From Ancylomarina sp. 16SWW S1-10-2 (GTDB lineage Bacteria > Bacteroidota > Bacteroidia > Bacteroidales > Marinifilaceae), in NCBI RefSeq assembly GCF_009669305.1, contig NZ_SADB01000011.1, positions 145,689-209,688 of the forward strand: a DNA stretch of 64,000 nt, in the 5' to 3' direction. Shown here piece by piece: positions 27,483-35,187 of this stretch; position 1 is the stretch's first letter; each line of letters starts with the position of its first letter. Position numbers and translations under genes: made by a program. The notes beneath the pieces are model-generated. The model worked only from the letters and a program-made list of their open reading frames with translations, was not told the origin of the DNA and searched no databases.

Positions 27483-28119
27483 TAGTATAATCTAGAGAAT
27501 GAATAATCAATTTACTGATAACAATATTACGACAATAGCTAGCTAAACGCAAACATAATATGCCTTAACAGTTATCTTAGGATAAAGGATTTCAGCCGCT
27601 GCCGCACGAATTTTTCGTGTGGTTTCATTTCACCCACTTTATCGCAAATAACAGACTTGCTGTACTAGAGACTAAACAGTTATCTTACAAGAAGAAATTT
27701 CAACCGCAGAACCAAGCTTGCGAGATAAACAGCATTAATAATTTATGCATTAATTTATGAGATCCTGAAACGTCCCAGATAATTATCGGGATCAGGATGA
27801 CGTTAACTTATAGAATTTCACCTTTGCGCCCTTTGCGAAAAAACTTAGCGATCTTTGCGTGAAATGTTGTAACAGGATTTAATTACAAATCCCTAACACC
27901 CCTCTTAATCTCCCCTGAAGGGGAGAATACAGCACGCAAAGCTCGTGAATATATATTTGATTTATGAGATCCCAATCAATATAGGGACAGGATGACTTAT
28001 AATTCTGAACTTTCCTCGCTGCCACAAGTCACATACTTGCAAAAGGAGCAAAAAACTGACATTTATTTTTTGGTAACTAAAAAAACTTATTAAATTTGTT
28101 CGTATAATTACGAACAGGA
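27483..28119. other. Repeat-rich intergenic region before the ars cluster
   Basis: This 637-bp region has no gene. It holds an imperfect duplication (about 27567-27603 and 27674-27712, sharing AACAGTTATCTTA and TTTCARCCGC), a short hairpin CCGCACGAA/TTCGTGTGG near 27610, GATCC-GGGATCAGGATGACG fragments, a 'CTTTGCGCCCTTTGCG' stretch and a 'CTCCCCTGAAGGGGAG' palindrome near 27911. These look like fragments of dispersed repeats. The arsR promoter is at its right end. Confidence 0.55.
28070..28115 (+). promoter_or_regulatory. arsR promoter with overlapping ArsR operator
   Basis: TTG at 28070-28072 and TAAATTTG at 28091-28098 (N18) form a near-consensus Bacteroidota promoter. The perfect palindrome GTTCGT-ATAATT-ACGAAC (28098-28115) begins on the last base of the -7 box and covers the predicted start site, as expected for a self-repressing ArsR protein. 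The ATG follows only 4 bases later. Confidence 0.8.
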
Positions 28120-28419
28120 ATGGATATTAAATCAGTTACAACCGACAAGCAAATTAGAATGGCCAGATACGCCAAGGCTCTGGGGCATCCCATACGAATG
28201 TATGTCATGGAATTGTTATCGAAGCAAAGCTGTTGCTATAGTGGTAATTTAAGCGACGAATTACCCATTGCAAAGTCGACCTTATCGCAACATCTGAAAG
28301 AATTAAAAGATGCAGGATTAATTCAGGGTGAAATAGAAGCCCCACGTATTAAATACTGTATTCAAAAAGAAAATTGGAAAGAAGCACAACAACTTTTCAA
28401 ACAATTTTTTAAACTCTAA
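28120..28419 (+). CDS. arsR: ArsR-family metalloregulator
   Basis: The 99-residue winged-helix repressor has helices 'LGHPIRMYVMELLSKQ' and the recognition region 'LPIAKSTLSQHLKELKDAGLI', with a wing at 'IEAPRIKYCI'. Candidate thiol ligands for As(III)/Sb(III) are Cys38-Cys39 and Cys80. This is not the classic ELCVCDL site. It heads an arsenical-resistance-like cluster and should bind the palindrome that overlaps its own promoter. Confidence 0.85.
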   Translation: MDIKSVTTDKQIRMARYAKALGHPIRMYVMELLSKQSCCYSGNLSDELPIAKSTLSQHLKELKDAGLIQGEIEAPRIKYCIQKENWKEAQQLFKQFFKL

Positions 28420-28436
28420 AAAATTTTGAATACCAT

Positions 28437-28454
28437 GTTCGTTGTTTTGCGAAT
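28437..28454 (+). promoter_or_regulatory. Second ArsR-type operator, between arsR and arsE
   Basis: GTTCGT-TGTTTT-GCGAAT is an imperfect version of the palindrome at 28098-28115. It lies in the 84-bp gap before the small thioredoxin gene and could tune an internal promoter. Confidence 0.5.
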
Positions 28455-28503
28455 GACGAATCATATAAATAAAATAAATTTAAATAATTAAGAACCCACA
28501 ATC

Positions 28504-28737
28504 ATGGATATTAAAGTACTAGGCACAGGATGTGCAAAATGCAAATCGCTTGAAAAAGCAACCCAAGAAGCTGTTGCAAAAACAGGTGTAAATGCTACTG
28601 TTACTAAAGTAGAAGACATCGTTGAAATTATGAATTATAATGTAATGACAACACCAGCTTTAGTGATTGACGGTAAGGTTGTCGTGAAAGGAAAAGTTCC
28701 TTCAGTAGATGAAATCGCAAAACTTTTAACCAAATAA
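28504..28737 (+). CDS. Small CxxC thioredoxin-like protein (ArsE/MTH895 type)
   Basis: The 77-residue glutaredoxin-like protein has 'GTGCAKCKSLEKA' (Cys10, Cys13) and a cis-Pro loop 'MTTPALVIDGKVVVKG'. It belongs to the TM0996/MTH895 family of cytoplasmic redox proteins. In arsEFG operons the small ArsE protein occupies this place beside ArsF and ArsG, and context here matches, so an ArsE role in reduction of arsenicals is likely but inferred. The next gene starts 11 bp downstream. Confidence 0.8.
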   Translation: MDIKVLGTGCAKCKSLEKATQEAVAKTGVNATVTKVEDIVEIMNYNVMTTPALVIDGKVVVKGKVPSVDEIAKLLTK

Positions 28738-28748
28738 ACATTACAACA

Positions 28749-29189
28749 ATGAAAAAATTAATCAGCACACTTAGCCTTTTCCTTTTAGTTGGAATAGTTG
28801 CCGTATCAGCTCAATGTTGTAACGAATCATCAACTTGTAACACAGCATCAAAAACAACTTCTTGCTGCTCTGCCACTCCAAAATCGAACGACGTAACTGC
28901 CTACTATTTTCATGCCACCCGCCGATGCGCAACATGTCAAGCCGTAGAAGCCGTTTCAAAAGAGGCTATCAAAGAATATTATGGCGACAAAGTTGTTTTT
29001 AAATCAATCAACCGAGACGAAGCACAAAACAAATCATTAGTTGCACAATATAAAATTAGCGGAACTGCACTTTTAATTATCAAGGGTGATAAAATGGTGA
29101 ATTTAACCAACGATGCATTTTTAAACGCACGTAACAATCCTGACAAATTGAAAAACAAACTGAAATCAACCATTGATTCAATGATGTAA
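28749..29189 (+). CDS. ArsF-like exported Cys-rich thioredoxin-fold protein
   Basis: The 146-residue protein has an N-terminal signal (1-21), a Cys-rich linker with two Cys-Cys pairs (Cys23-24, Cys39-40), and a thioredoxin-like domain with 'HATRRCATCQAVEA' (Cys60, Cys63). The overall form matches the ArsF family, reported as a nitroreductase subunit for nitrophenyl arsenicals in arsEFG operons. The Cys-rich linker could bind As(III) directly (inference). It lies 2 bp before the arsG-like gene. Confidence 0.75.
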   Translation: MKKLISTLSLFLLVGIVAVSAQCCNESSTCNTASKTTSCCSATPKSNDVTAYYFHATRRCATCQAVEAVSKEAIKEYYGDKVVFKSINRDEAQNKSLVAQYKISGTALLIIKGDKMVNLTNDAFLNARNNPDKLKNKLKSTIDSMM

Positions 29190-29191
29190 GC

Positions 29192-29890
29192 ATGGAAATA
29201 TTACAAAGTTTCCTCGAAACATCACAGTTTCCAATATTCACGGCATTTATTTTGGGACTTATGACAGCCATAAGTCCCTGCCCTTTGGCAACTAACATTA
29301 CAGCAATTGGCTTTATTAGTAAGGATATTGAAAGTCAACGTAAAGTATTTATAAATGGCTTAATTTATACTTTAGGTCGAGCAATTTCATATACCGCAAT
29401 TGGTTTTCTTTTCTTTTTTGGTGCAAGCCAATTCGAATTCTCCGGCTACCTTCAGGAATGGGGTGAGAAATTATTGGGCCCTCTGCTTATTATTATTGGT
29501 TTGTTTATGTTAGGCGTTTTAAAACTCAAAATACCTGGTATTGGTTCGTTAACCGAAAAAATGGAGAACAAATCGAATAGCGGTTTTTGGGGTGTTCTTT
29601 TATTGGGTATCGTTTTTGCTTTGGCATTTTGCCCTTACAGCGGTGTCCTTTATTTTGGAATGCTAATGCCTATGACAATCAGCAGTGCAAGTGGTTTATA
29701 TTTGCCCCTGTTTTTTGCCTTTGCCACAGGAATTCCAGTTATAATATTTGCTTGGCTTATTGCATTCAGTGTCGGTTCAATCGGTTCTATTTACAATAAA
29801 CTGAAAAGTTTTGAAGTCTGGTTCCGACGCGTAGTTGCAGTCGTATTTATTTTGGTTGGACTGTATTATATTATTATGCTTTATTTTTAA
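29192..29890 (+). CDS. ArsG-like CcdA/DsbD-family membrane protein
   Basis: The 232-residue protein has six membrane helices. It carries the two Cys-Pro motifs of the CcdA fold, 'AISPCPLATNITAIGF' and 'FALAFCPYSGVLYFGMLMP'. CcdA-type proteins carry electrons across the membrane; the ArsG branch is described as an efflux permease for trivalent aromatic arsenicals. Context (ArsR, ArsE-like, ArsF-like, ArsP-like) supports the ArsG reading. Electron delivery to ArsF is an alternative. Confidence 0.75.
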   Translation: MEILQSFLETSQFPIFTAFILGLMTAISPCPLATNITAIGFISKDIESQRKVFINGLIYTLGRAISYTAIGFLFFFGASQFEFSGYLQEWGEKLLGPLLIIIGLFMLGVLKLKIPGIGSLTEKMENKSNSGFWGVLLLGIVFALAFCPYSGVLYFGMLMPMTISSASGLYLPLFFAFATGIPVIIFAWLIAFSVGSIGSIYNKLKSFEVWFRRVVAVVFILVGLYYIIMLYF

Positions 29891-29906
29891 AAAATTTATA
29901 TTCTTA

Positions 29907-29924
29907 GTTCGTGTTTTAACGAAC
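29907..29924 (+). promoter_or_regulatory. Third ArsR-type operator, before the permease
   Basis: GTTCGT-GTTTTA-ACGAAC has the same half-sites and 6-bp spacing as the arsR operator. It lies in the 52-bp gap between the ArsG-like gene and the permease. Confidence 0.7.
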
Positions 29925-29942
29925 AAAGACAACATCAGAATC

Positions 29943-31064
29943 ATGAATAAGTCGAATTCTATATTAAAGGACAAAGCTGAAACTACTGTCCTAACTATTG
30001 AAAAACCTGATGAAACAAATCAGTTAAGCAAAAAGAAAATTCGTTTGATAGCTTCGGTTGCAATTATATTACCACTTATAATTGCTCTGTATCATTATTT
30101 GCCAAACTTGGTAGATGTCTTCACTTTTGATTTATTAAAACTAAATCCGGAATCACATTTGGGTGAAGCAATCAATTTTTTCTTTTACGATACCATAAAA
30201 ATCTTTATTCTACTTTTCCTAATCAGTAGTTTAATGGGCGTTATCAATGCTTATTTTCCAGTGGACAGGTTACGGGTTTATTTGACCACTAAAAAGATGT
30301 ATGGTCTACAATATCTATTTGCTTCATTCTTTGGTGCTGTGACTCCCTTTTGTTCTTGTTCATCTATTCCATTATTCATTGGCTTTGTAAAAGGAGGTAT
30401 TCCTTTGGGCGTAACCTTTGCCTATTTAATAACCTCTCCTTTGGTTAATGAAGTTGCAGTAGCTATGTTTTTAGGCTTATTTGGATTTAAAGCCACAATT
30501 ATTTATGCTGGAACTGGTGTTTTAATGGGTATGATTGGTGGCTTTTTCTTGGGTAAACTTAAGCTTGACAAATACCTAAGCGATTGGGTACGTGAAATAC
30601 AGGATAATGCCATACAAGAACATGAAGAATGGGATGGCGAAAATTTATCCTTTTTAGACCGCCTACCAACAATTATTAAAGATGGATGGGGTATTGTTCG
30701 AAAAGTACTTTTGTACGTGATTATTGGAATTGCAATTGGAGCGGCCATGCATGGCTATGTTCCTGAAAATTTCTTTACAGAATATCTATCTGCCGATAAA
30801 TGGTATGCCGTACCTCTTGCAGTAATTTTTGCAGTACCAATGTATGCAAATGCCGCAGGTATCGTCCCTGTCATCCAAGTATTTGTAGCTAAAGGTGTAC
30901 CACTAGGAACAGCCATTGCTTTTATGATGGCAGTAGTAGGCCTATCATTGCCTGAGGCAACTCTACTTAAGAAAGTAATGAAGTGGAAAATGATCGGTAT
31001 TTTCTTTGGTACCATCACCGTGTTCATTATTATGCTTGGCTATTTATTCAACCTCATACTTTGA
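29943..31064 (+). CDS. ArsP/YraQ-type permease, probable arsenical efflux
   Basis: The 373-residue protein has 8-10 membrane helices in two halves and the family's Cys motif 'TPFCSCSSIPLFIGF', followed by 'YLITSPLVNEVAV' (permease PF03773). ArsP relatives export trivalent organoarsenicals; others move Cu/Zn, so the substrate is inferred from its neighbours. The ATG at 29943 is preferred because it follows the third operator; the frame opens further upstream, overlapping the ArsG-like gene. Confidence 0.82.
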   Translation: MNKSNSILKDKAETTVLTIEKPDETNQLSKKKIRLIASVAIILPLIIALYHYLPNLVDVFTFDLLKLNPESHLGEAINFFFYDTIKIFILLFLISSLMGVINAYFPVDRLRVYLTTKKMYGLQYLFASFFGAVTPFCSCSSIPLFIGFVKGGIPLGVTFAYLITSPLVNEVAVAMFLGLFGFKATIIYAGTGVLMGMIGGFFLGKLKLDKYLSDWVREIQDNAIQEHEEWDGENLSFLDRLPTIIKDGWGIVRKVLLYVIIGIAIGAAMHGYVPENFFTEYLSADKWYAVPLAVIFAVPMYANAAGIVPVIQVFVAKGVPLGTAIAFMMAVVGLSLPEATLLKKVMKWKMIGIFFGTITVFIIMLGYLFNLIL

Positions 31065-31161
31065 GACTGAGAAAATGGATATCCTACTCATGGTACTTGT
31101 TATTATGACACTTGTTTTTTCATGACTATGATGGAGCTGTACTAAAAAAGGATTTTTTATA

Positions 31162-31212
31162 GAAAGCCCCAATTGCCGCACAAACAATTCGTGAGGTAAT
31201 TGGGGTTCTTTA
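31162..31212. terminator. Terminator between the permease and cupin genes
   Basis: AGCCCCAATTGCC (about 31165-31177) pairs with GGT-AATTGGGG (31195-31205) and is flanked by GAA/TTC. T's follow on the plus strand. It separates the convergent ars cluster and cupin gene. Confidence 0.7.
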
Positions 31213-31236
31213 CTGTATTTTATTAAAGCTTTAACT

Positions 31237-31683
31237 CTAGGCTTTGTTGGTCGTAATCACAAAGATAATGAGTGGTTCGTCTGTCGTATTTTGTACCGAA
31301 TGAAAACCATCTTTACTAACTGCTGTGATGTTTCCTTTGGTTATTTTCTGGGTTCTTATTTCTCCATCAACACCAGCTTTATCAGAATACTCACCTTCGC
31401 CATGCATTACCACATATACTTCCTCTTCGTTTCTTGGTCCGTGATCGTGAAATCCAGCCTGATCGTTCTTATTCAAAAAGACCATAAAGCAACCAATACG
31501 GTTATTAATGAGCTCATCGACATCGAACATTTGCAATAGGTAAACAACACCTTCTCCACCATACATGGGCTGACGGGTATCAACGCGAACTACCGAGCGC
31601 TTATCTTTTCCAAAAGGAATAACACTTAAATCGATGTACTGAGACACCTTCTCAATAACTTGATTGGCTTCAAGAATTTCCAT
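31237..31683 (-). CDS. Cupin-domain protein
   Basis: The 148-residue protein has a single cupin barrel. Metal-binding motif 1 is visible in 'QAGFHDHGPRNEEEVYVVMHGEGEY' (His, His, Glu), and motif 2 in 'GFHSVQNTTDEPLIIFV'. No further domain defines a reaction. It lies 27 bp after the FKBP lipoprotein gene and may be co-transcribed with it. Confidence 0.75.
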   Translation of the reverse strand: MEILEANQVIEKVSQYIDLSVIPFGKDKRSVVRVDTRQPMYGGEGVVYLLQMFDVDELINNRIGCFMVFLNKNDQAGFHDHGPRNEEEVYVVMHGEGEYSDKAGVDGEIRTQKITKGNITAVSKDGFHSVQNTTDEPLIIFVITTNKA

Positions 31684-31710
31684 ACTTCTTTATTTATTTT
31701 ATATCGTTTA

Positions 31711-32163
31711 TTACTTCTTTACAGATATTAAGTGGATATCGAAAACTAAGACAGAACCACCTGGAATTCCATTTGTATTATAACCTCCATAACCTAAATG
31801 AGCAGGAACCAACAAAGTGCCTTTTCCACCCTCTTTAAAATAGGTGATACCTTCGGTCCAACCTTTAATAACTCTTTTCAATGGAAATGAGATACCGTTC
31901 TCACTACTCTCGTCGAAAACTTCTCCACTTAAATAATGACCTATGTAAGCTACTTGAACAGTCGATGCACTTGTGGGTTTCACGCCTTCTCCTGCCTCAT
32001 CGATTGTATAATACAAGCCAGATTCACACTTTACTGCTTCCAGTTTATTTGTTTTTATATAATCGGTAATTTGCTTCTCGTTTATAAGCGAATAATCTTT
32101 CTCTGGCACACTTGAACAAGAAACTAAAAAGGCAAATACGATGGCTAATAAGCTATACTTCAT
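31711..32163 (-). CDS. FKBP-type peptidyl-prolyl isomerase lipoprotein
   Basis: The 150-residue protein has a lipobox (FLVSC, Cys16) and one FKBP domain with 'VQVAYIGHYLSGEVFDESSE', 'GWTEGITYFKEGGKGTLLVPAHLGYG' and 'LVFDIHLISVKK'. It should isomerise prolyl bonds or chaperone proteins in the periplasm. The ATG at 32163 is preferred to a TTG three codons upstream because the signal peptide then starts with MKYSLL. Confidence 0.9.
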   Translation of the reverse strand: MKYSLLAIVFAFLVSCSSVPEKDYSLINEKQITDYIKTNKLEAVKCESGLYYTIDEAGEGVKPTSASTVQVAYIGHYLSGEVFDESSENGISFPLKRVIKGWTEGITYFKEGGKGTLLVPAHLGYGGYNTNGIPGGSVLVFDIHLISVKK

Positions 32164-32459
32164 TTTTATCAATTTGATTGAAAAACAAATATAATAAAAT
32201 GTAGAGATCTTGGCTATTATTCTTGTGATTGCCGCTCACCCGATTCAACACGAAACAAAAACGGAATTTTGTGTGACAGTAGAGTGGTATATAAAGTTTA
32301 AGATGAATTAAATACACGAAACTCATTGGCAACAAATTACAAATCAGCGAAAGTTGGGTAAAAACTTTTATCAGTTTACATTTCAATATATTTAATATTT
32401 TACGCTATTATATTACCTTTAACGTCCAGTTAATTAGGTCTAAAAATAAATATATAATC

Positions 32460-33074
32460 ATGAACAAACTACAATTATTTGCCGCTATTGCCACTATGGG
32501 AATCTGTACTTACGGATGCAATACAAAACCAAGTAAAGTGAGTGGGGCAAATGACATAAATACAGAAAAGACAACACCTACTTCTGTTAAAACATTTGAT
32601 AATGATCTAATTATGCAATCGGCTTTGGATGGTAAAATTGAGGTTGTGAAAGATGCTTTGAGTAAGGGTTTTAATGCAAACACCACAGATCCTAATAAAC
32701 GTACACCACTGATGCTAGCTGCTTATAATGGACACAACGAAATTGTAAAACTATTAATTGACAACGGGGCTGATGTTAATTTAACAGATAACGTAAATAG
32801 AACGGCATTAATGTTTGCATCTACAGGTTTGTTTGCTCCCACAGTAACTACCTTATTAGAAGCAGGATCTAAACCGAACATGATAGATAGTGAACAAAAT
32901 TGGACTGCTGCAATGATGGCTGCTTCCGAAGGTCAACTTGAAGTGCTTAAAGTTTTAGTAGCGCACGGAGCAGATCTAAAAATGCTAGATATTGATGGAG
33001 AATCATCACTTGATTTTGCCAATTCGAATGGACATCCTGCTGTTGCTCAGTATATAAAAACACAACTTAAATAG
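32460..33074 (+). CDS. Ankyrin-repeat lipoprotein
   Basis: The 204-residue protein has a signal peptide with a lipobox (TYGC, Cys20), a linker, then four ankyrin repeats (about 50-195). Typical elements are 'RTPLMLAAYNGHNEIVKLL', 'NRTALMFAS' and 'WTAAMMAASEGQLEVLKVL'. Such proteins scaffold protein contacts; the partner is unknown. It has its own terminator. Confidence 0.85.
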   Translation: MNKLQLFAAIATMGICTYGCNTKPSKVSGANDINTEKTTPTSVKTFDNDLIMQSALDGKIEVVKDALSKGFNANTTDPNKRTPLMLAAYNGHNEIVKLLIDNGADVNLTDNVNRTALMFASTGLFAPTVTTLLEAGSKPNMIDSEQNWTAAMMAASEGQLEVLKVLVAHGADLKMLDIDGESSLDFANSNGHPAVAQYIKTQLK

Positions 33075-33134
33075 GAAAACATTAAAGAGAGATCTACATT
33101 TTGAGAATGTATTTCTAAATTTTAGAAGGAAAAG

Positions 33135-33168
33135 CCCAATACTAATAATATTAGTATTGGGTTTTATT
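33135..33168 (+). terminator. Terminator of the ankyrin gene
   Basis: A perfect 12-bp stem (33135-33146 with 33150-33161, CCCAATACTAAT) has a 3-nt loop and is followed by TTTTATTTT. Confidence 0.9.
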
Positions 33169-33298
33169 TTTTATTGAAGCCACAAGTCATATACTTAAGG
33201 CATTAGTGATAATTCTATAAAACTAAGATCAACAAAAAAGTGCTGTTATTCCTTTTAAAAGAAGTAACAGCACTTATATTTTTAGCAAGAGCATGCAA

Positions 33299-33619
33299 CT
33301 ATGCCTGAATTAACCTATCCAATTTTTCTCTCAATTCAATTTCTGGAATTACTCCCATCGACTTCTCAAGAATTTCCGTTTTTTTGATAAAAAGCAAGGT
33401 CGGAATACTACCAATTCCATACTTTGTTCTCAAGTCTGGGAATTTATGAACATCAACTTTTTGAATATCTACTGTACCTTCGTACTCGCCAGCCAATTTT
33501 TCTACTGTTGGCATTAACGCCTGGCAAGGTGGACAAGTGTCAGCATAAAAATCTAACATGATTGCTTTGTTTTCTTTCAATAAGTTCTCTAATTCTGTAG
33601 CACTTTTAATTGTTCTCAT
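33299..33619 (-). CDS. trxA: Thioredoxin
   Basis: The 106-residue cytoplasmic protein has a single thioredoxin fold and the active site 'DTCPPCQ' (Cys29, Cys32); the usual Trp before CGPC is replaced by Thr. The cis-Pro lies in 'GIGSIPTLLFI'. The CPPC dipeptide differs from the canonical CGPC, so redox potential or partners may differ. It is monocistronic. Confidence 0.88.
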   Translation of the reverse strand: MRTIKSATELENLLKENKAIMLDFYADTCPPCQALMPTVEKLAGEYEGTVDIQKVDVHKFPDLRTKYGIGSIPTLLFIKKTEILEKSMGVIPEIELREKLDRLIQA

Positions 33620-34059
33620 ATTTCAAGTTTTTAATTTTATTCTTTCTTTATCTAACAATACAAAGGTGAGGAGAATCTAAAGCTTAGTAGTTGGCTAAAG
33701 TTCCCGAAAATTTGACAATTATTCCTTTCTATTTCAGAACAGCTAATTTTAAACGAATGAGTTGATAATTTATCAAATTCCTCTATAAAAAAAGAACACC
33801 TCATATTAAACATATTCGACTGCAAGTATGCGACTTATGCCACGAAACCCTATTTTAACAAATTACAATCTTGTTGCATATAAAGTTTCTTTCATGATTT
33901 ATAACCCAACACTTACAATTCTGGTTTAGTCTTCATTATTTCACCCCAAATCACAGACATGCGGAAGACATAAAAACGAATTTTAAAATCATTTTAAGAA
34001 GATTAAAATGTAACTATCTTTAAAATCCCCTACTAATAAGTGTAATCAAAATTGAAACA
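33620..34059. other. Intergenic region before the sigma factor
   Basis: This 440-bp gap has no gene. It contains GCAAGTATGCGACTTATGCCACG (shown in parts: GCAAGTATGCGACT then TATGCCACG, about 33821-33843), which is the reverse complement of a motif also at 28021-28040 and 33178-33200. The promoters of trx (leftward) and the sigma gene must be here; CACCTTTG, reversed, at about 33661-33668 is a weak -7 box for trx. Confidence 0.5.
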
Positions 34060-34578
34060 TTGAAAAAAGAAGATCAATTTAATCAGATACTATCGGAAAA
34101 TAGTGAACGCATACAAAGGATATGCCGCTACTATAATTCGAATACCGAAGATCAGAAAGATATGTACCAAGAGGTTTTGGTAAATATTTGGAAGAGCCTG
34201 GATAATTTCAGAGGCAATTCGGCTATCAGCACTTGGGTGTACAGGGTTGCGGTAAACACATCGTTAAGCTTTACGGGTAAAACCTACAAGCAAATGAAAC
34301 TTATAGTGAGCACCGATACGCAAAACCTCTCCTCCATTCTCGACGACGAAGGCTTGAAAAACAAGCAAAAAGAGGAAAGTCAGTTTAACCTACTGCAAAA
34401 CGAGCTGAATATGCTCTCGGTTATCGACAAAGCACTTATATCGCTAATGCTCGAAGGACTAAGTATGAAAGAAATTGCTGACGTTATCGGTATAAACGAA
34501 CCAAACGTTAAGGTGAAAATACACAGAATAAAAGCACAACTTAAAACAAAACTGACAGGAGGTAATCATGAACTTTAA
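34060..34578 (+). CDS. ECF-type RNA polymerase sigma factor
   Basis: The 172-residue protein has sigma region 2 ('DQKDMYQEVLVNIWKSLDNFRGNSAISTW' split across residues 28-57) and region 4 ('LMLEGLSMKEIADVIGINEPNVKVKIHR'), with no region 3, as in ECF sigma factors. The start codon is TTG at 34060; there is no in-frame ATG in the first region. The next gene overlaps it by 11 bp and may encode its membrane partner. Confidence 0.9.
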   Translation: MKKEDQFNQILSENSERIQRICRYYNSNTEDQKDMYQEVLVNIWKSLDNFRGNSAISTWVYRVAVNTSLSFTGKTYKQMKLIVSTDTQNLSSILDDEGLKNKQKEESQFNLLQNELNMLSVIDKALISLMLEGLSMKEIADVIGINEPNVKVKIHRIKAQLKTKLTGGNHEL

Positions 34579-35107
34579 AAAAACAAACGGTAATAACAAT
34601 CTCACACAATTGGTAGGGGAACTTCAAAAAGAAGATATTAGATACGCCAAATTAAGTAAGAGATTTCAGATTTTTTATTGGGCTCTAATACCACTATATT
34701 CAATATTATCAATAATAGACTATACCGAATCCAATAATATTTATGACCTAATGGGGAGTCTTTGTTTTGTGATCACTTTAGCCCTATTTGCTATCTTCTT
34801 CGGAAAATTTCATAAAGAATATAAGTATGTCGATTACGCCTTGCCAACACTTAAAATGTTAAAAAAAGCAGCAAGCCGATATCAATTTTTTCAACTGAAA
34901 AAAATAAGCTTACTCATTGCCATTCTAATTATGGATGCGGGTTTATGCTTGAAAACTTCTCTAGATTTTTCTGTATTGGATGTTCAAATCTATTTTTTAG
35001 GCATTATGCTTGTAGCCGTTCTTATTGGCTTGATTATTTGGCACTTTAAACGCAAACCTCTTCGCGATAACGCACTTAGATTGATTGCCGAAATTGAAGG
35101 TGAATAA
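34568..35107 (+). CDS. Four-helix membrane protein coupled to the sigma factor
   Basis: I do not recognise the family of this 179-residue protein. It has a short cytoplasmic N-terminus, two helix pairs (about 33-52 and 60-78, then 115-133 and 143-160) and a basic C-terminal tail. The 11-bp overlap with the sigma factor gene implies translational coupling. A membrane anti-sigma role is plausible from position, but no zinc-binding anti-sigma motif is seen. Confidence 0.65.
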   Translation: MNFKKTNGNNNLTQLVGELQKEDIRYAKLSKRFQIFYWALIPLYSILSIIDYTESNNIYDLMGSLCFVITLALFAIFFGKFHKEYKYVDYALPTLKMLKKAASRYQFFQLKKISLLIAILIMDAGLCLKTSLDFSVLDVQIYFLGIMLVAVLIGLIIWHFKRKPLRDNALRLIAEIEGE

Positions 35108-35131
35108 AATACAAGCTCGCTTTATAAAACA

Positions 35132-35160
35132 AATGCCCAAACCATAAAGGTTTGGGCATT
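35132..35160. terminator. Bidirectional terminator
   Basis: A perfect 12-bp stem (35132-35143 with 35149-35160, AATGCCCAAACC) has a 5-nt loop. It serves both the sigma operon and the convergent FUSC gene. Confidence 0.85.
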
Positions 35161-35187
35161 GTTATTTCTAACTCATAAAAGTTAGTA

